Source of the DNA: Leptospiraceae bacterium
Lineage (GTDB): Bacteria; Spirochaetota; Leptospiria; Leptospirales; Leptospiraceae
Direction of reading: 5' to 3'
NCBI GenBank assembly: GCA_024233875.1
Contig: JACKPB010000004.1
Location: forward strand, 326,254-390,253
DNA: 64,000 bases
Under the pieces are notes generated by a model, which searched no databases, had not been told where the DNA came from, and worked only from the letters and a program-made list of their open reading frames with translations. The translations under genes were made by a program, and so were the position numbers. Positions within the stretch are counted from its first letter, which is position 1. Every line of letters starts with the position of its first letter. Below, piece by piece: positions 37,038 to 46,487 of the stretch.

Positions 37038-37931
37038 TTATTCTAAACTGAAAACTGATTGGGTACCCATAGAGGTTCCATCTGTTTCTTTTATACCGAG
37101 ATTATTCAGAATGACCTTACATGCAGAAGTTGTATTGCTTGCTCCCATACAGGTTAGACCGGTTGATGATGTATCACTTCCATTCAGTAATGAGCTCACA
37201 TCAATAGCGATTTTATTGGTTCCGGGAACAAATCCGGAAGTTCCAGTAAGTGTAACAGTTGAATAATTGGGATAGGAACAGGATGTAGGGGAGTTTCCTG
37301 TTGGAGTGCAGGAACTATTACCGATATGTATAGCAATGGAATTGGTGGCATTGTTTTTGAACTCGAATTTTGTAAATTTGTATCCCCCATTCCAACTCCA
37401 GAACATTCCATTTACATCTAAGGGAGCCTTAGCTGTTGTATTGTCGATGTGATTCTCAGAAAACGGAACCCCTACTGTAAATTGAATACCGGAATAGTTT
37501 CCTGATGTGTATGTTCCTGTTATTTTCGTGTTGGTCTCAGTTGTTCCATTTGTACAATTTCCTGTTTTGTCTTCAAAATCCAAGAGAGCTGTAGTGGCAG
37601 ATTGCCATTTATTGTCCTGAACTAGATTGAAGTTGGAAGAGATACCGGAAGAAGTAACTAATTTCACATCACTAATGTAGAGCCGAAAGTCTGAAAGAGT
37701 GATTGTTCCACCGGATACATTGCTAAGACTGCTAGAGCAATCGATATTTTTAGTTGTTCCTGAATTTAATGAAAAGCTGATAGAGGAAGTTACCTGAGTA
37801 TTGCCCAGAGCCAGAGCTGCCAGACCTAATAGTTGATTTTTGTTTTTATCCTCATCATTGTTATTGGAAAATTGGCTACAAAATGTGAAATTCGAAATTG
37901 TGAGGAGTATGATTAAAAATTTTTGTTTCAT
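37038..37931 (-). CDS. MbnP-like copper-binding lipoprotein (WxW four-Cys type)
   Basis: 297 residues with a lipobox-like FTFC (Cys18). The MbnP-family signs are present: DFRLYISDVKLV (81-92), LLDFEDKTGNC (116-126), the VPFSENHID segment (His151) and the GMFWSWNGGYKF motif with Trp168 and Trp170, then IHIGNSSC (His192, Cys198). Six cysteines in the mature part (65, 126, 198, 208, 251, 261) could form disulphides. In MbnP, two His and an MbnH-made kynurenine bind Cu(I). This organism has no methanobactin gene in view, so the natural cargo is open. Confidence 0.85.
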   Translation of the reverse strand: MKQKFLIILLTISNFTFCSQFSNNNDEDKNKNQLLGLAALALGNTQVTSSISFSLNSGTTKNIDCSSSLSNVSGGTITLSDFRLYISDVKLVTSSGISSNFNLVQDNKWQSATTALLDFEDKTGNCTNGTTETNTKITGTYTSGNYSGIQFTVGVPFSENHIDNTTAKAPLDVNGMFWSWNGGYKFTKFEFKNNATNSIAIHIGNSSCTPTGNSPTSCSYPNYSTVTLTGTSGFVPGTNKIAIDVSSLLNGSDTSSTGLTCMGASNTTSACKVILNNLGIKETDGTSMGTQSVFSLE

Positions 37932-37983
37932 TATATTTCCTTTTATATATATAGATATATCTTAATTAATTTATTAGTTAAAC

Positions 37984-38107
37984 AAAAGTATTCCTTCCTT
38001 AAAAAATTACCGTCCCGGGATATCGTATCTCGGGTGTGCTTGCGTTTCCCATGATTCGGGATTCTGAATTTAAAAGTATTTCCTAATAAAAATAAACTAA
38101 TACTTTT
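37984..38107. promoter_or_regulatory. Repeated AAAAGTATT motif upstream of mbnP
   Basis: The 9-mer AAAAGTATT occurs at 37984-37992 and 38072-38080 and in inverted form at 38099-38107, all within about 175 nt of the mbnP start. The last two copies form an inverted pair 18 nt apart. The layout suggests binding sites for a dimeric regulator, but the sequence is AT-rich and chance cannot be excluded. Confidence 0.35.
38014..38034 (-). terminator. GC-rich hairpin between the Cys/His-rich gene and mbnP
   Basis: CCCGGGATA and TATCTCGGG form a 9-bp stem (one G-U pair in RNA) with a 3-nt loop. Read on the minus strand it is followed, 6 nt later, by a run of six T residues, so it could end transcription of the Cys/His-rich gene or act as an attenuator or operator before mbnP. 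Confidence 0.45.
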
Positions 38108-38189
38108 ATAAATTGCTACAGGTACACAGTGACAGACTCAATTTAAGGAAAAGTTTAAAAATTGTGTTAAAGTTGAGAGGAGTGAACTC

Positions 38190-38570
38190 TCAGGCAAAAC
38201 GTGGGGGAATGAAGGGAAGAATTTTCCACTCTTCAGAAAAGGGAAGAAGTGGTAAATGGATAAGCTTGGTGAGAACTACAAAAAAATGATCAAAGGATAA
38301 ATTGGTATTGATAATAATAGGGTTTTTGAAATCTACAAGAGCTGTCTTCTTGGATTTCGGGATCTTACAGGTACAGATATGAGGAGTGTTGCCTTTCGCA
38401 TGGGCACAATCATTGATTCGACTTTCTGAATTGTGAACTTCTCTATTAGAGTTGTGATTGCAATGACAGGTTTTCAGTTTACTTAGAGAATCAGAATAGG
38501 CCAAGCCTTCCCGAACAAATAAAAAGTTCAGAACAAGACTGATCATTAGGATGACTGATAGGATCCTCAT
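38190..38570 (-). CDS. Small secreted Cys/His-rich protein
   Basis: 126 residues with a signal peptide (about 1-25). The next ~45 residues hold CHC (residues 35-37), several His and a CTC pair (HICTCKIPKSKK), a dense set of possible metal ligands. The last part is hydrophobic and ends with IPPRFA, a C-terminal form often seen in small proteins next to copper or TonB genes. It is upstream of mbnP on the same strand, with a hairpin between. A metal-sensing or buffering role is inferred. Confidence 0.6.
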   Translation of the reverse strand: MRILSVILMISLVLNFLFVREGLAYSDSLSKLKTCHCNHNSNREVHNSESRINDCAHAKGNTPHICTCKIPKSKKTALVDFKNPIIINTNLSFDHFFVVLTKLIHLPLLPFSEEWKILPFIPPRFA

Positions 38571-38908
38571 ACCCTGATGAAGATTTTAAGTGATAAAAAC
38601 AGTCAAGTGGATTTTTTTGATTCCAATAAAAAAGAATTCATTTTTCTATTCTGCTTACCTTTTAAGAATTTCTTTTATTATTCCAAGTCTCATAAATAAT
38701 TACCATTCCCTCTTACGGTATGTAGCCATATTATAGCTGATTTCTTTGTGAATGAGTAAACCTTTTGAAAATGACGATAAGGTTGAATTTTCTCATTTGT
38801 AGAGACCATTGAAAGATTCTTAATCCCTGATACCCCGAAGAGGAAAATTTTAGATCTTAAATCAAGAAAATTCAAAGCAGGATGAATTCAATCTCATCGG
38901 AGTAGAGA
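38571..38908. other. Intergenic region with repeat copy
   Basis: 338 nt between the Cys/His-rich gene and the outer-membrane protein gene. It holds the right copy of the direct repeat (38683-38780); the remainder shows no gene or clear signal. A 61-codon frame at 38690-38875 runs across the repeat and is not convincing. Confidence 0.5.
38683..38780 (+). repeat. Diverged direct repeat, right copy
   Basis: Matches 33545-33644 in the same orientation. The two copies enclose the small gene, outer-membrane protein, lipoprotein, mbnH, mbnP and Cys/His-rich genes, about 5 kb. In reverse complement both copies encode a similar MAxYRxR-type peptide, but with frame breaks in the right copy, so they may be a decayed coding end of an old element. 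Confidence 0.6.
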
Positions 38909-40195
38909 TCATTCAAATGAGTATTCCATTTCAATAAAAAAGGATTTAATTTCTGTTTTGTAAGAATCTCTATAGTCCAGAAAGTATTTTGAAATCAAAT
39001 CACTGAAGCTAATACTGTTTTGAAATCTGCCCAAAACAAATGGCAATTCGGATGCGTTGCTGTATTTGTAAGTAATGATTTCATTATGAACTCCAAAGTT
39101 AAATTGAAGATTTTCCCATTTGTATGACAGACCAAAAATTTTCCGATTTCCACTCACTGCGGGTTTCATTGTTCCTGAATCCTGAACATATAAGAAAGTT
39201 TCATAGGTTCTGAGTTCGTTGTAAGTTGTTTTGTTTCTCAGTAGAAAGTTAGATGGCATTTCGAGAAGTGGGATCCAATCTGTCGTAACCATGTCGGCAT
39301 AAATAGAAAACTGATTGGTAATATGTACTACAGTTTTCAATCCGAAATAGCTCTTATAAGCTCTCGTTTCATAGTACTTACTCCCCTGCTGAAGTGGGGG
39401 AGTGACAGGAAAAAAAAGATTGTAGTCTTCTTTATAGGTTTCATGAAATTGCCGAATTAAAAATTTGGGAGTGAGTGATACAAGATTTCCGGGTAGAAAA
39501 AAATCATATCCGAAGCTCCAATCAATGTTTGAAAACTTAGATACTGAATTGTGAATTCCTAAAGAATTCTGGGTAAAACTATTGTAATTGTATTTTGTAG
39601 AGAAACCGAATGCAGTCGGGGAAATATTGTTTCCTCTCGATTCCACACCCAATTCAAAAGATCCGATACCGGAAGGAATGTAATAGTGCAATCCGATCGG
39701 CAAAAATAGATAGTTTCGATTTTTTCTCTCTCCATTTTGAGAAATCCTATTGATACGAAAACCTGAGAATAAATTGTCCGTAGAATTTAGATTTTCAAAA
39801 TTGGAACTGAAATGACCCATCGGTCCACCCCAGATTCCCAAATTAAGTTTGAGTCCTGATTTTCTTGGAGTATTGCTTTCTTTGGTTTGATCTTCAGAAT
39901 TGTCTTCCCCGACTTTCTCTTCTTTTACCTTTTTCTTTTTGGGAGCAGAATCTTTTAAGATCTGTTTTATTTCTGAATCTTCGAGATCTTTGTAATAGAT
40001 TTTTAGTATTTCCGTTTTTTTTATGATTATCCTGGAATTTCCATCATCCAGAAATGTTACACTGTTCTCATCCTGATTGATGACTTTCCCTTTATAAGAT
40101 TTCTGAGATTTTAAAATGATTGTATCCGCAAAGATTGGAGAAAAAAGTAAGAAATATAGAATAAGGTGAATCCCGATCGGATTTTTGATTTTCAT
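38909..40195 (-). CDS. Outer-membrane protein, leptospiral type
   Basis: The ATG at 40195 starts a good signal peptide (MKIKNPIGIHLILYFLLFSP) and gives 428 residues; the longer frame from 40381 has no signal peptide near its start. After the signal comes a short domain (about 23-70) with a SYKGKVINQDENSVTFLDDG pattern as in SH3-like modules of leptospiral envelope proteins, a Lys/Glu-rich linker (about 82-106), then a beta-strand-rich region ending in EYSFE, probably a barrel. Ligand unknown. Confidence 0.7.
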   Translation of the reverse strand: MKIKNPIGIHLILYFLLFSPIFADTIILKSQKSYKGKVINQDENSVTFLDDGNSRIIIKKTEILKIYYKDLEDSEIKQILKDSAPKKKKVKEEKVGEDNSEDQTKESNTPRKSGLKLNLGIWGGPMGHFSSNFENLNSTDNLFSGFRINRISQNGERKNRNYLFLPIGLHYYIPSGIGSFELGVESRGNNISPTAFGFSTKYNYNSFTQNSLGIHNSVSKFSNIDWSFGYDFFLPGNLVSLTPKFLIRQFHETYKEDYNLFFPVTPPLQQGSKYYETRAYKSYFGLKTVVHITNQFSIYADMVTTDWIPLLEMPSNFLLRNKTTYNELRTYETFLYVQDSGTMKPAVSGNRKIFGLSYKWENLQFNFGVHNEIITYKYSNASELPFVLGRFQNSISFSDLISKYFLDYRDSYKTEIKSFFIEMEYSFE

Positions 40196-40678
40196 AGGTG
40201 TACCATATTGCTCCGGAGTAAAAAGATGAGTGAATTCCATTTTTTTAAAAATTAAGCTTCCCTGAAAGCAATTATTTTTAAAATCTTTGGAGAGAATGGA
40301 CGGAATGTGGATGAGATAAAAACAGTTCGGAGAAAATTGCATTTTAATTATAAATTCACAATATGCAATTTTTTCTTCCAAACATTTTATTTGATTTATA
40401 TAAAATCATATTTTACTAATGGATCAATAAAAATAGGGGTTTGTTGACGATGAGTCCCCAATTTGCCGAAAGGCTTCCTTTCCTTATCCGCACCTTTCTC
40501 ACGAAATGCATAAGGTGAGTCATAAATTTATTTATAAATTGAGTGGGCTTACACAAAAAAAATGTAATGACTAGTAAATTTCTAAGTGAGAGTATCAAAA
40601 AGGATTGCCAAGCCTGATTGCAGTTCATAATACTAATCATGGGTCAATTGAGTCAAATCGGGAGAATCAAATTCAATC
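40196..40678. other. Intergenic region upstream of the giant kinase
   Basis: 483 nt, AT-rich apart from a GC-richer patch at about 40438-40520. It must hold promoters for the outer-membrane protein gene and the kinase gene. A 74-codon minus-strand frame at 40416-40640 has no support. CTCAC and GTGAG around 40497-40517 may pair weakly. No clear element otherwise. Confidence 0.5.
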
Positions 40679-43600
40679 ATGATAACTGATATTCTTTTGG
40701 GTGAAAAAATAAGCTCCGGTTCCATGACAAGTATTTTTCGAGCTACTTTAAATGAAAAACATATCCTCTTAAAAATCCTCAATTCAGAATTTCCGGACAA
40801 TACCGATGTTATCAAACTGAAAAATGAATTCAATATTATAAAATCAATCAACTCCGATTATGTGATAAAAGTATTTGATTTTTCTAAGTTGAACAATCGT
40901 TTCTTTTTCTCGATGGAAGACTTCGGAGGTGAAAATCTGGATTCTTTCTTTAAGCTTCATTCACCCGATCAACAAAGCATTCTCAAAATCTTTATTCAAA
41001 TCACATCAGCTCTTCAGGTGATTCATGATGCTCAAATCATCCACAAAGATATCAACCCTTTCAATATCATTTACAATCCCAATCTGGATCAAATCAAGAT
41101 CATTGATTTTGGAATTTCAACAAGAATAACTAATGAATTTATAGATTTTAAAAACCTTTCTAAAATAGAAGGAACGGCCCATTATATTTCTCCGGAACAA
41201 ACGGGTCGAATCAACCGAAAGATTGATAGGAGAACGGATCTGTATTCACTCGGAATCTGTTTCTACAAATTACTTACCGGAGAACTTCCATTTGATAGTT
41301 CCGATTTCCTGGAAATCATATACAAACACATTACAGCCAGTCCTATTCCACCGATTTCCATAAAATCAGATATCCCCTTAGAGCTTTCGAATATCATTAT
41401 GAAGCTTATCGCAAAAAACCCTGAAGAGAGGTATTTTTCTGCAATCGGATTGAAATTGGATCTTGAGTCCTGCTTGGGAGCAATACAATCCGGACAAAAA
41501 CTGATCGGTTTTGTCCCCGGAAAAAAAGACCGTATCTCGGGCTTTTATTCTAAATCAAAGCTTTATGGTAGGGAAAGAGAAATAGGTCAGATACTCAAAT
41601 CATACAATGAATCTCTCGGTGGAGATTTCATTCCTGTTTTCCTTTCGGGTTATTCCGGGGTCGGGAAGACCTCACTTGTGAACAATCTCTTCAAAGATAT
41701 CACAGAAAATAAGGGAATTTTTATCTCAGGAAAGTTTGATCAATACAAAAAAAATATCCCATTCTATGCAATCAGTCAGGCTTTCAACAGTCTTTGTGAT
41801 TACATTCTATCGAGTTCTCCCGAGGAAATTGAATCCTGGAAAGTAAAAATCTTGGATTCCCTGGGGAATCGGGCAAAGGTCCTGACCGATGTGATACCAA
41901 ATTTAGAAATGATAATCGGAATCCAACCTGAAGTATCCATTCTGAATCCTATAGAAACTCAAAATCGTTTCATCGAGGTCTTCAGGATATTCTGGACACA
42001 TTTTTTAAAATCTCAGGAACCTATAACTATTTTCATTGATGATCTACAATGGGCTGATTTCGCCTCACTAATGTTTATCAGAAATATCTTTTTTGGCTGC
42101 AGGGATGGGAATTTCTTTTTTATCGGAGCATATAGGGACAATGAAGTCGGTGAGGATCACAGGCTCAATTCAATCCTTGAGGAATCGAGGAGGGAAGGGG
42201 TCAGACTCAAAGAAATACAGATTCGAAGTCTCCAGATAGATGACGTCAAAATTTGGATATCCGATATGTTAGATTTATCAGGAGAACTTCTCAATGAATT
42301 GAGTTTTTTTGTTTTCCAGAAAACTAACGGAAATCCGTTTTTCACTATAGAACTTCTGGAGTCTCTTTATAAAAATAATATAATTTACTATAACGAGAGT
42401 AACGACTGGGAAATCGACATGGATCGATTGAACAGGGAGTCGATTTCGAACAACGTAGTCCAGTTGGTAATGAAAAAAATTGAAAAACTTTCTGAAGAAT
42501 CGATTGAGATCATCAAATTTGCATCCTGCCTCGGAAATGTTTTTGAATACAGGTTTATTAGAGGAATAAACAAAATTTCCGATGAACTCTTGAATAATAG
42601 TCTAATTGAACTCATCCATGCCGGATTCATAATCTCCAATAAAAGTAATTTTTATGTGAAAAATGAATCGGAGAATGTCAAATTCAAATTTTCACATGAC
42701 AAAATTCAACAGGCAGCTTATGATTTGATAGGTGGAAATGAGGCAATACATTTACACCTAAAGATAGCTAAAAAATTATCCGGTTTTTCGGATAAGGAGG
42801 ATCTTTCTTTTATTATCTCCGACCACTACAATCGTGCTGTAGATCTTATTAAGGACAAAGATGAATTGTTGACAGTAATCAAGTTGAATTTTGCCAATGC
42901 GGAAAAAACCAAAAAAGCAGCAGCATATGATAGCTCTATGGTGTATTTGGATTCGGCTTTCAAATTGATCGATAACAAAGGTTTGGATTCATATCTTTGG
43001 GAAAATATTTTTTATTTTACTTTCTCCTTATATATTTTTAGAGGAGAGGTGCTTTATTTAAATGGTAAGTTTGAAAGTTCTGAAAAAATCATTTTAAAAG
43101 CGATCCAAATGGCAAATGATCCACTTCTAAAAGCAAAAGCCTATCAGATCTTGATCACTCAGAATACTTTGCGGGCTGATTATGAAAATGCTATCGATTG
43201 TGGTCGAACGGCACTTAAATTATTGAATATCGAATTACCTGTAGAAAATTATGAAGAGTTTCAAAATAGAGAAATCGAAACTATTCTTTCCAAAGTAAAT
43301 CTTGATTCTATAAAGAATTTAGCCCATAGGGAGCTCATAACTTCTCCTTATATAAAAATGATCATCAATCTACTCATCACAATGGGTCCCGCATGTTATC
43401 GATATCACTACAAACTCTGGGGAGTCATTGTTTCAAAAGTAGTTCTCTTGACGATTGAACATGGTTTGATTGAAGAGATCTCTTATGCCTACCCGGCCTT
43501 TGCCGGTCTCCTGGGATATCTAAAAAATGATTATGAAATCGCAAGGGAATTTGGATTTGTTGCCGAACAAATTATGAATGAAAAATTCAACTCTCCTTCT

Positions 43601-46285
43601 TATATGAGTGTTTACTATTTGATGAAAGGAAGTTCTTTCAATCATTGGGTTTCTAAATTAGAAGATTCGTCTAAGGATTATCAAAATGCATATTCAGTTG
43701 GTATAGATTCAGGAAACTTACAGTATGCCGCTTATGCATTCGGTCACAATATGTACTGTCTATTTTTCCGGGGAATGAATCTTGAAAACATTTATAGAAA
43801 AATAAAATCTTACCTGGAGTTTTCCAGAATTAGGAAAAATCAATGGGCAATCGATCTTCTGGATGGCGGTATGATTGTAATTGCCGGTTTGAATCCTGAG
43901 ATCATGGGAAATGAAATTCTTCCGGACAATGAAGCTTATCTGGAAAGATGTGAAAAAAATAAAAACATTCAGGTGATCTGTATTTATCATATCATGAAAT
44001 CCTATTTGTTTATCTTAAATAATGAATATAGAAAAGCTTATGAATCTCTTCTGGAAGCCGAAAAAAGATTAATCTCGGTTTCCATCCAGGGTTTATTGCC
44101 CTCGGTTGAATTTTTCTTTTTAAAAGGTATATGTATCTATACATATCTCCGGAACAATATTGAATCCGGATTTCCCAATCCTGAAATAGAACTTGAATCT
44201 ATATTAGATAAATTTAAACTATGGATGAATCATTCTCCTGAAAATTTCAAAGGAAAATATTACTTTCTCCGGGCATTGAAAAATCATTTAGATCAGAATT
44301 ATTTTGAATCCATAAATGATTTTGATATTTCTATTGAGGAATTTACCCTAAGGGGAAATCTAAAAATGTCCGGATTGGCAAGGGAATACTGCGGGAATTT
44401 TTATAATGCGATTCACAAATTGAAGTTTTCAAAAATTTTCTTCAATGAAGCATATTACTATTATAAATTATATGAAGCGAAATCTGTGCGCGGTAGGATG
44501 AAAGAAGAATATTCAAATATTCTCATAGAAAATTTTTCCGAACAGCAGACTCAAATTTTTAATTCTGACACACTCACCAATTTAGCATCCACGACCTATG
44601 ATGTAATGAGTATTCTTAAAGTATCACATGTAATCTCCGAAGAAAAAGATCTTTACCAGTTATTGAATAAGATATTAAAGATTCTTTTAGAAAATTCCGG
44701 AGCGACAAAAGGATCAATCCTATTAAAAAAAGAAAATGAATTTCTTTTGGAAGCAGAAGGGGGTATAGAAGATATAGAGTTTTCAATTTTGAAATCCATT
44801 CCCATACGCGGCCGGGTTCCCGAATCTATATTTTATTATGTTTTAAAATCCTATAAATCTCTTGTTTTGAGCAATAAAATTCATGACAATGTATTTTTTA
44901 AGGATCCATATTTTCAACAAAAGAAAATTCAATCCATTCTCTGCACGCCAATCATTCGAAATGGTGAACTCATAGGTATTGTTTACTTAGAAAATGATAA
45001 ATTAACCGATGTCTTCAGTGATGATCGAATCAATATGATTACAGTCCTATCGGGCCAGATTGCTATTTCCATAGAAAATGCAATGTACATAAAAGAAATC
45101 AATCTCGCCAGAAAACTGGCAGAAGAATCCAATCTTGTCAAATCAAACTTTCTGGCGAATGTAAGTCATGAGATTCGCACCCCAATGAATGGTATCATTG
45201 GTATGAAGAATCTTTTAGAAGAGACAAGTCTGACATCGGATCAAAAAGAGTATCTTCAGAGTATTAGTATTTGTGCGGATAGTTTATTGGTAATCATTAA
45301 TGATATCTTAGATTTATCTAAAATTGAATCCGGAAAGGTTGAATTCGAAAAAATCCCTTTTCATCTCCTTACTTCGATTGAGGAAACGATAAAGATAGTT
45401 CATCAAAGAACCTTAGAGAAAAATTTGGAATTCAATTATCACTACAACTTAAAATTGAATCCCTTTGTTGTGGGGGACATAGTCAGGATTCGTCAGGTTG
45501 TCCTGAATTTATTAAGCAATGCTATTAAATTCACTCATTTTGGCAGGATTGATTTCGGGTTGGATTTCAAGAGTCTGGAAGACAATCAAATTCAATTGAT
45601 ATTTTCCGTTAAAGATACAGGAATTGGGATTACTGAAAGTCAGCTTGCAAAAATCTTCAATCCTTTTACCCAGGCTGACACTTCTATTACAAGAAAGTAT
45701 GGGGGGACGGGATTAGGATTGACGATATCCAAGAAATTAGCCGAACTTATGGGGGGCGATCTTACTGTTCAATCAAAGGTGGGACAGGGGAGCGTTTTTA
45801 CCTTCACTACGAATGTGAGTACCTGTGTTTCTGACGATTTGATGGAAGAAATTCCTCCCGAAAGCCTGATTCGAACCAAAGAATCACAAAAAAGAGAGAT
45901 TCAGATTCTTCTCGTCGAAGACAACCTGATCAATCAAAAAGTGGCTTCAAAACTTTTATTTAAAATGGGATACCCCGTAAGAGATATAGCCAATAATGGA
46001 ATTGAAGCAGTTACTATGACCCGTAAAACTGATTATGATCTGATTTTTATGGACATCCAAATGCCTGAATTGGATGGAATTGAAGCTACTAAAATAATAA
46101 GAAGAGAAAAACCAAATTCCAAATTCCCAATCATCATAGCTCTCACAGCTAATGCTATGTCAGGAGATAAGGAGAAGTACTTAGAGTGTGGAATGAATGA
46201 CTACATCAGCAAACCTATCAATCAAAAAGAATTAGATCAAAAATTGAAACACTGGATAGGATATCCGGAGAACAGTCATGAGTAG
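40679..46285 (+). CDS. Giant Ser/Thr kinase - AAA ATPase - GAF - hybrid histidine kinase
   Basis: 1868 residues. The kinase domain (about 1-265) has a glycine-rich loop near residues 8-14, Lys32, catalytic H122-K-D124 with Asn129, and D143-F-G145. Next is an AAA-type ATPase (about 295-560) with P-loop GYSGVGKTS (324-332) and Walker B IFIDDLQWAD. A long helical TPR-like region (about 700-1280) and a GAF domain (about 1310-1465) follow. The end has HisKA His1497, an HATPase with GGTGLGLTIS and a receiver with Asp1792. Such chimaeras occur in cyanobacteria and leptospires. The protein kinase motifs look intact, so both activities are plausible; substrates unknown. Confidence 0.93.
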   Translation: MITDILLGEKISSGSMTSIFRATLNEKHILLKILNSEFPDNTDVIKLKNEFNIIKSINSDYVIKVFDFSKLNNRFFFSMEDFGGENLDSFFKLHSPDQQSILKIFIQITSALQVIHDAQIIHKDINPFNIIYNPNLDQIKIIDFGISTRITNEFIDFKNLSKIEGTAHYISPEQTGRINRKIDRRTDLYSLGICFYKLLTGELPFDSSDFLEIIYKHITASPIPPISIKSDIPLELSNIIMKLIAKNPEERYFSAIGLKLDLESCLGAIQSGQKLIGFVPGKKDRISGFYSKSKLYGREREIGQILKSYNESLGGDFIPVFLSGYSGVGKTSLVNNLFKDITENKGIFISGKFDQYKKNIPFYAISQAFNSLCDYILSSSPEEIESWKVKILDSLGNRAKVLTDVIPNLEMIIGIQPEVSILNPIETQNRFIEVFRIFWTHFLKSQEPITIFIDDLQWADFASLMFIRNIFFGCRDGNFFFIGAYRDNEVGEDHRLNSILEESRREGVRLKEIQIRSLQIDDVKIWISDMLDLSGELLNELSFFVFQKTNGNPFFTIELLESLYKNNIIYYNESNDWEIDMDRLNRESISNNVVQLVMKKIEKLSEESIEIIKFASCLGNVFEYRFIRGINKISDELLNNSLIELIHAGFIISNKSNFYVKNESENVKFKFSHDKIQQAAYDLIGGNEAIHLHLKIAKKLSGFSDKEDLSFIISDHYNRAVDLIKDKDELLTVIKLNFANAEKTKKAAAYDSSMVYLDSAFKLIDNKGLDSYLWENIFYFTFSLYIFRGEVLYLNGKFESSEKIILKAIQMANDPLLKAKAYQILITQNTLRADYENAIDCGRTALKLLNIELPVENYEEFQNREIETILSKVNLDSIKNLAHRELITSPYIKMIINLLITMGPACYRYHYKLWGVIVSKVVLLTIEHGLIEEISYAYPAFAGLLGYLKNDYEIAREFGFVAEQIMNEKFNSPSYMSVYYLMKGSSFNHWVSKLEDSSKDYQNAYSVGIDSGNLQYAAYAFGHNMYCLFFRGMNLENIYRKIKSYLEFSRIRKNQWAIDLLDGGMIVIAGLNPEIMGNEILPDNEAYLERCEKNKNIQVICIYHIMKSYLFILNNEYRKAYESLLEAEKRLISVSIQGLLPSVEFFFLKGICIYTYLRNNIESGFPNPEIELESILDKFKLWMNHSPENFKGKYYFLRALKNHLDQNYFESINDFDISIEEFTLRGNLKMSGLAREYCGNFYNAIHKLKFSKIFFNEAYYYYKLYEAKSVRGRMKEEYSNILIENFSEQQTQIFNSDTLTNLASTTYDVMSILKVSHVISEEKDLYQLLNKILKILLENSGATKGSILLKKENEFLLEAEGGIEDIEFSILKSIPIRGRVPESIFYYVLKSYKSLVLSNKIHDNVFFKDPYFQQKKIQSILCTPIIRNGELIGIVYLENDKLTDVFSDDRINMITVLSGQIAISIENAMYIKEINLARKLAEESNLVKSNFLANVSHEIRTPMNGIIGMKNLLEETSLTSDQKEYLQSISICADSLLVIINDILDLSKIESGKVEFEKIPFHLLTSIEETIKIVHQRTLEKNLEFNYHYNLKLNPFVVGDIVRIRQVVLNLLSNAIKFTHFGRIDFGLDFKSLEDNQIQLIFSVKDTGIGITESQLAKIFNPFTQADTSITRKYGGTGLGLTISKKLAELMGGDLTVQSKVGQGSVFTFTTNVSTCVSDDLMEEIPPESLIRTKESQKREIQILLVEDNLINQKVASKLLFKMGYPVRDIANNGIEAVTMTRKTDYDLIFMDIQMPELDGIEATKIIRREKPNSKFPIIIALTANAMSGDKEKYLECGMNDYISKPINQKELDQKLKHWIGYPENSHE

Positions 46286-46487
46286 AGGTGAAAAATAAAA
46301 TTCTTGTTTTAACCGATCGGGAAAAAATCATAGGAAAACGAATTTTTATCTAAACTATCTAGAAAAATCCAAATTTTAGAATTAGAAGAATTTTCATTAT
46401 TTTCGTCTAATTAAAAAACATTTGCTAGAGCGATATTGTTTGTCTATGTGACATATATCGATTTAGTAGCAACTTGGGAGAAAATGG

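Noticed and set aside
38690..38875. 61-codon frame across the right direct repeat
   Set aside because: The same repeat in the left copy does not keep this frame, so coding is unlikely.
40416..40640. 74-codon minus-strand frame in the region before the giant kinase
   Set aside because: No ribosome site, no domain, odd composition; the region is better explained as promoter DNA.
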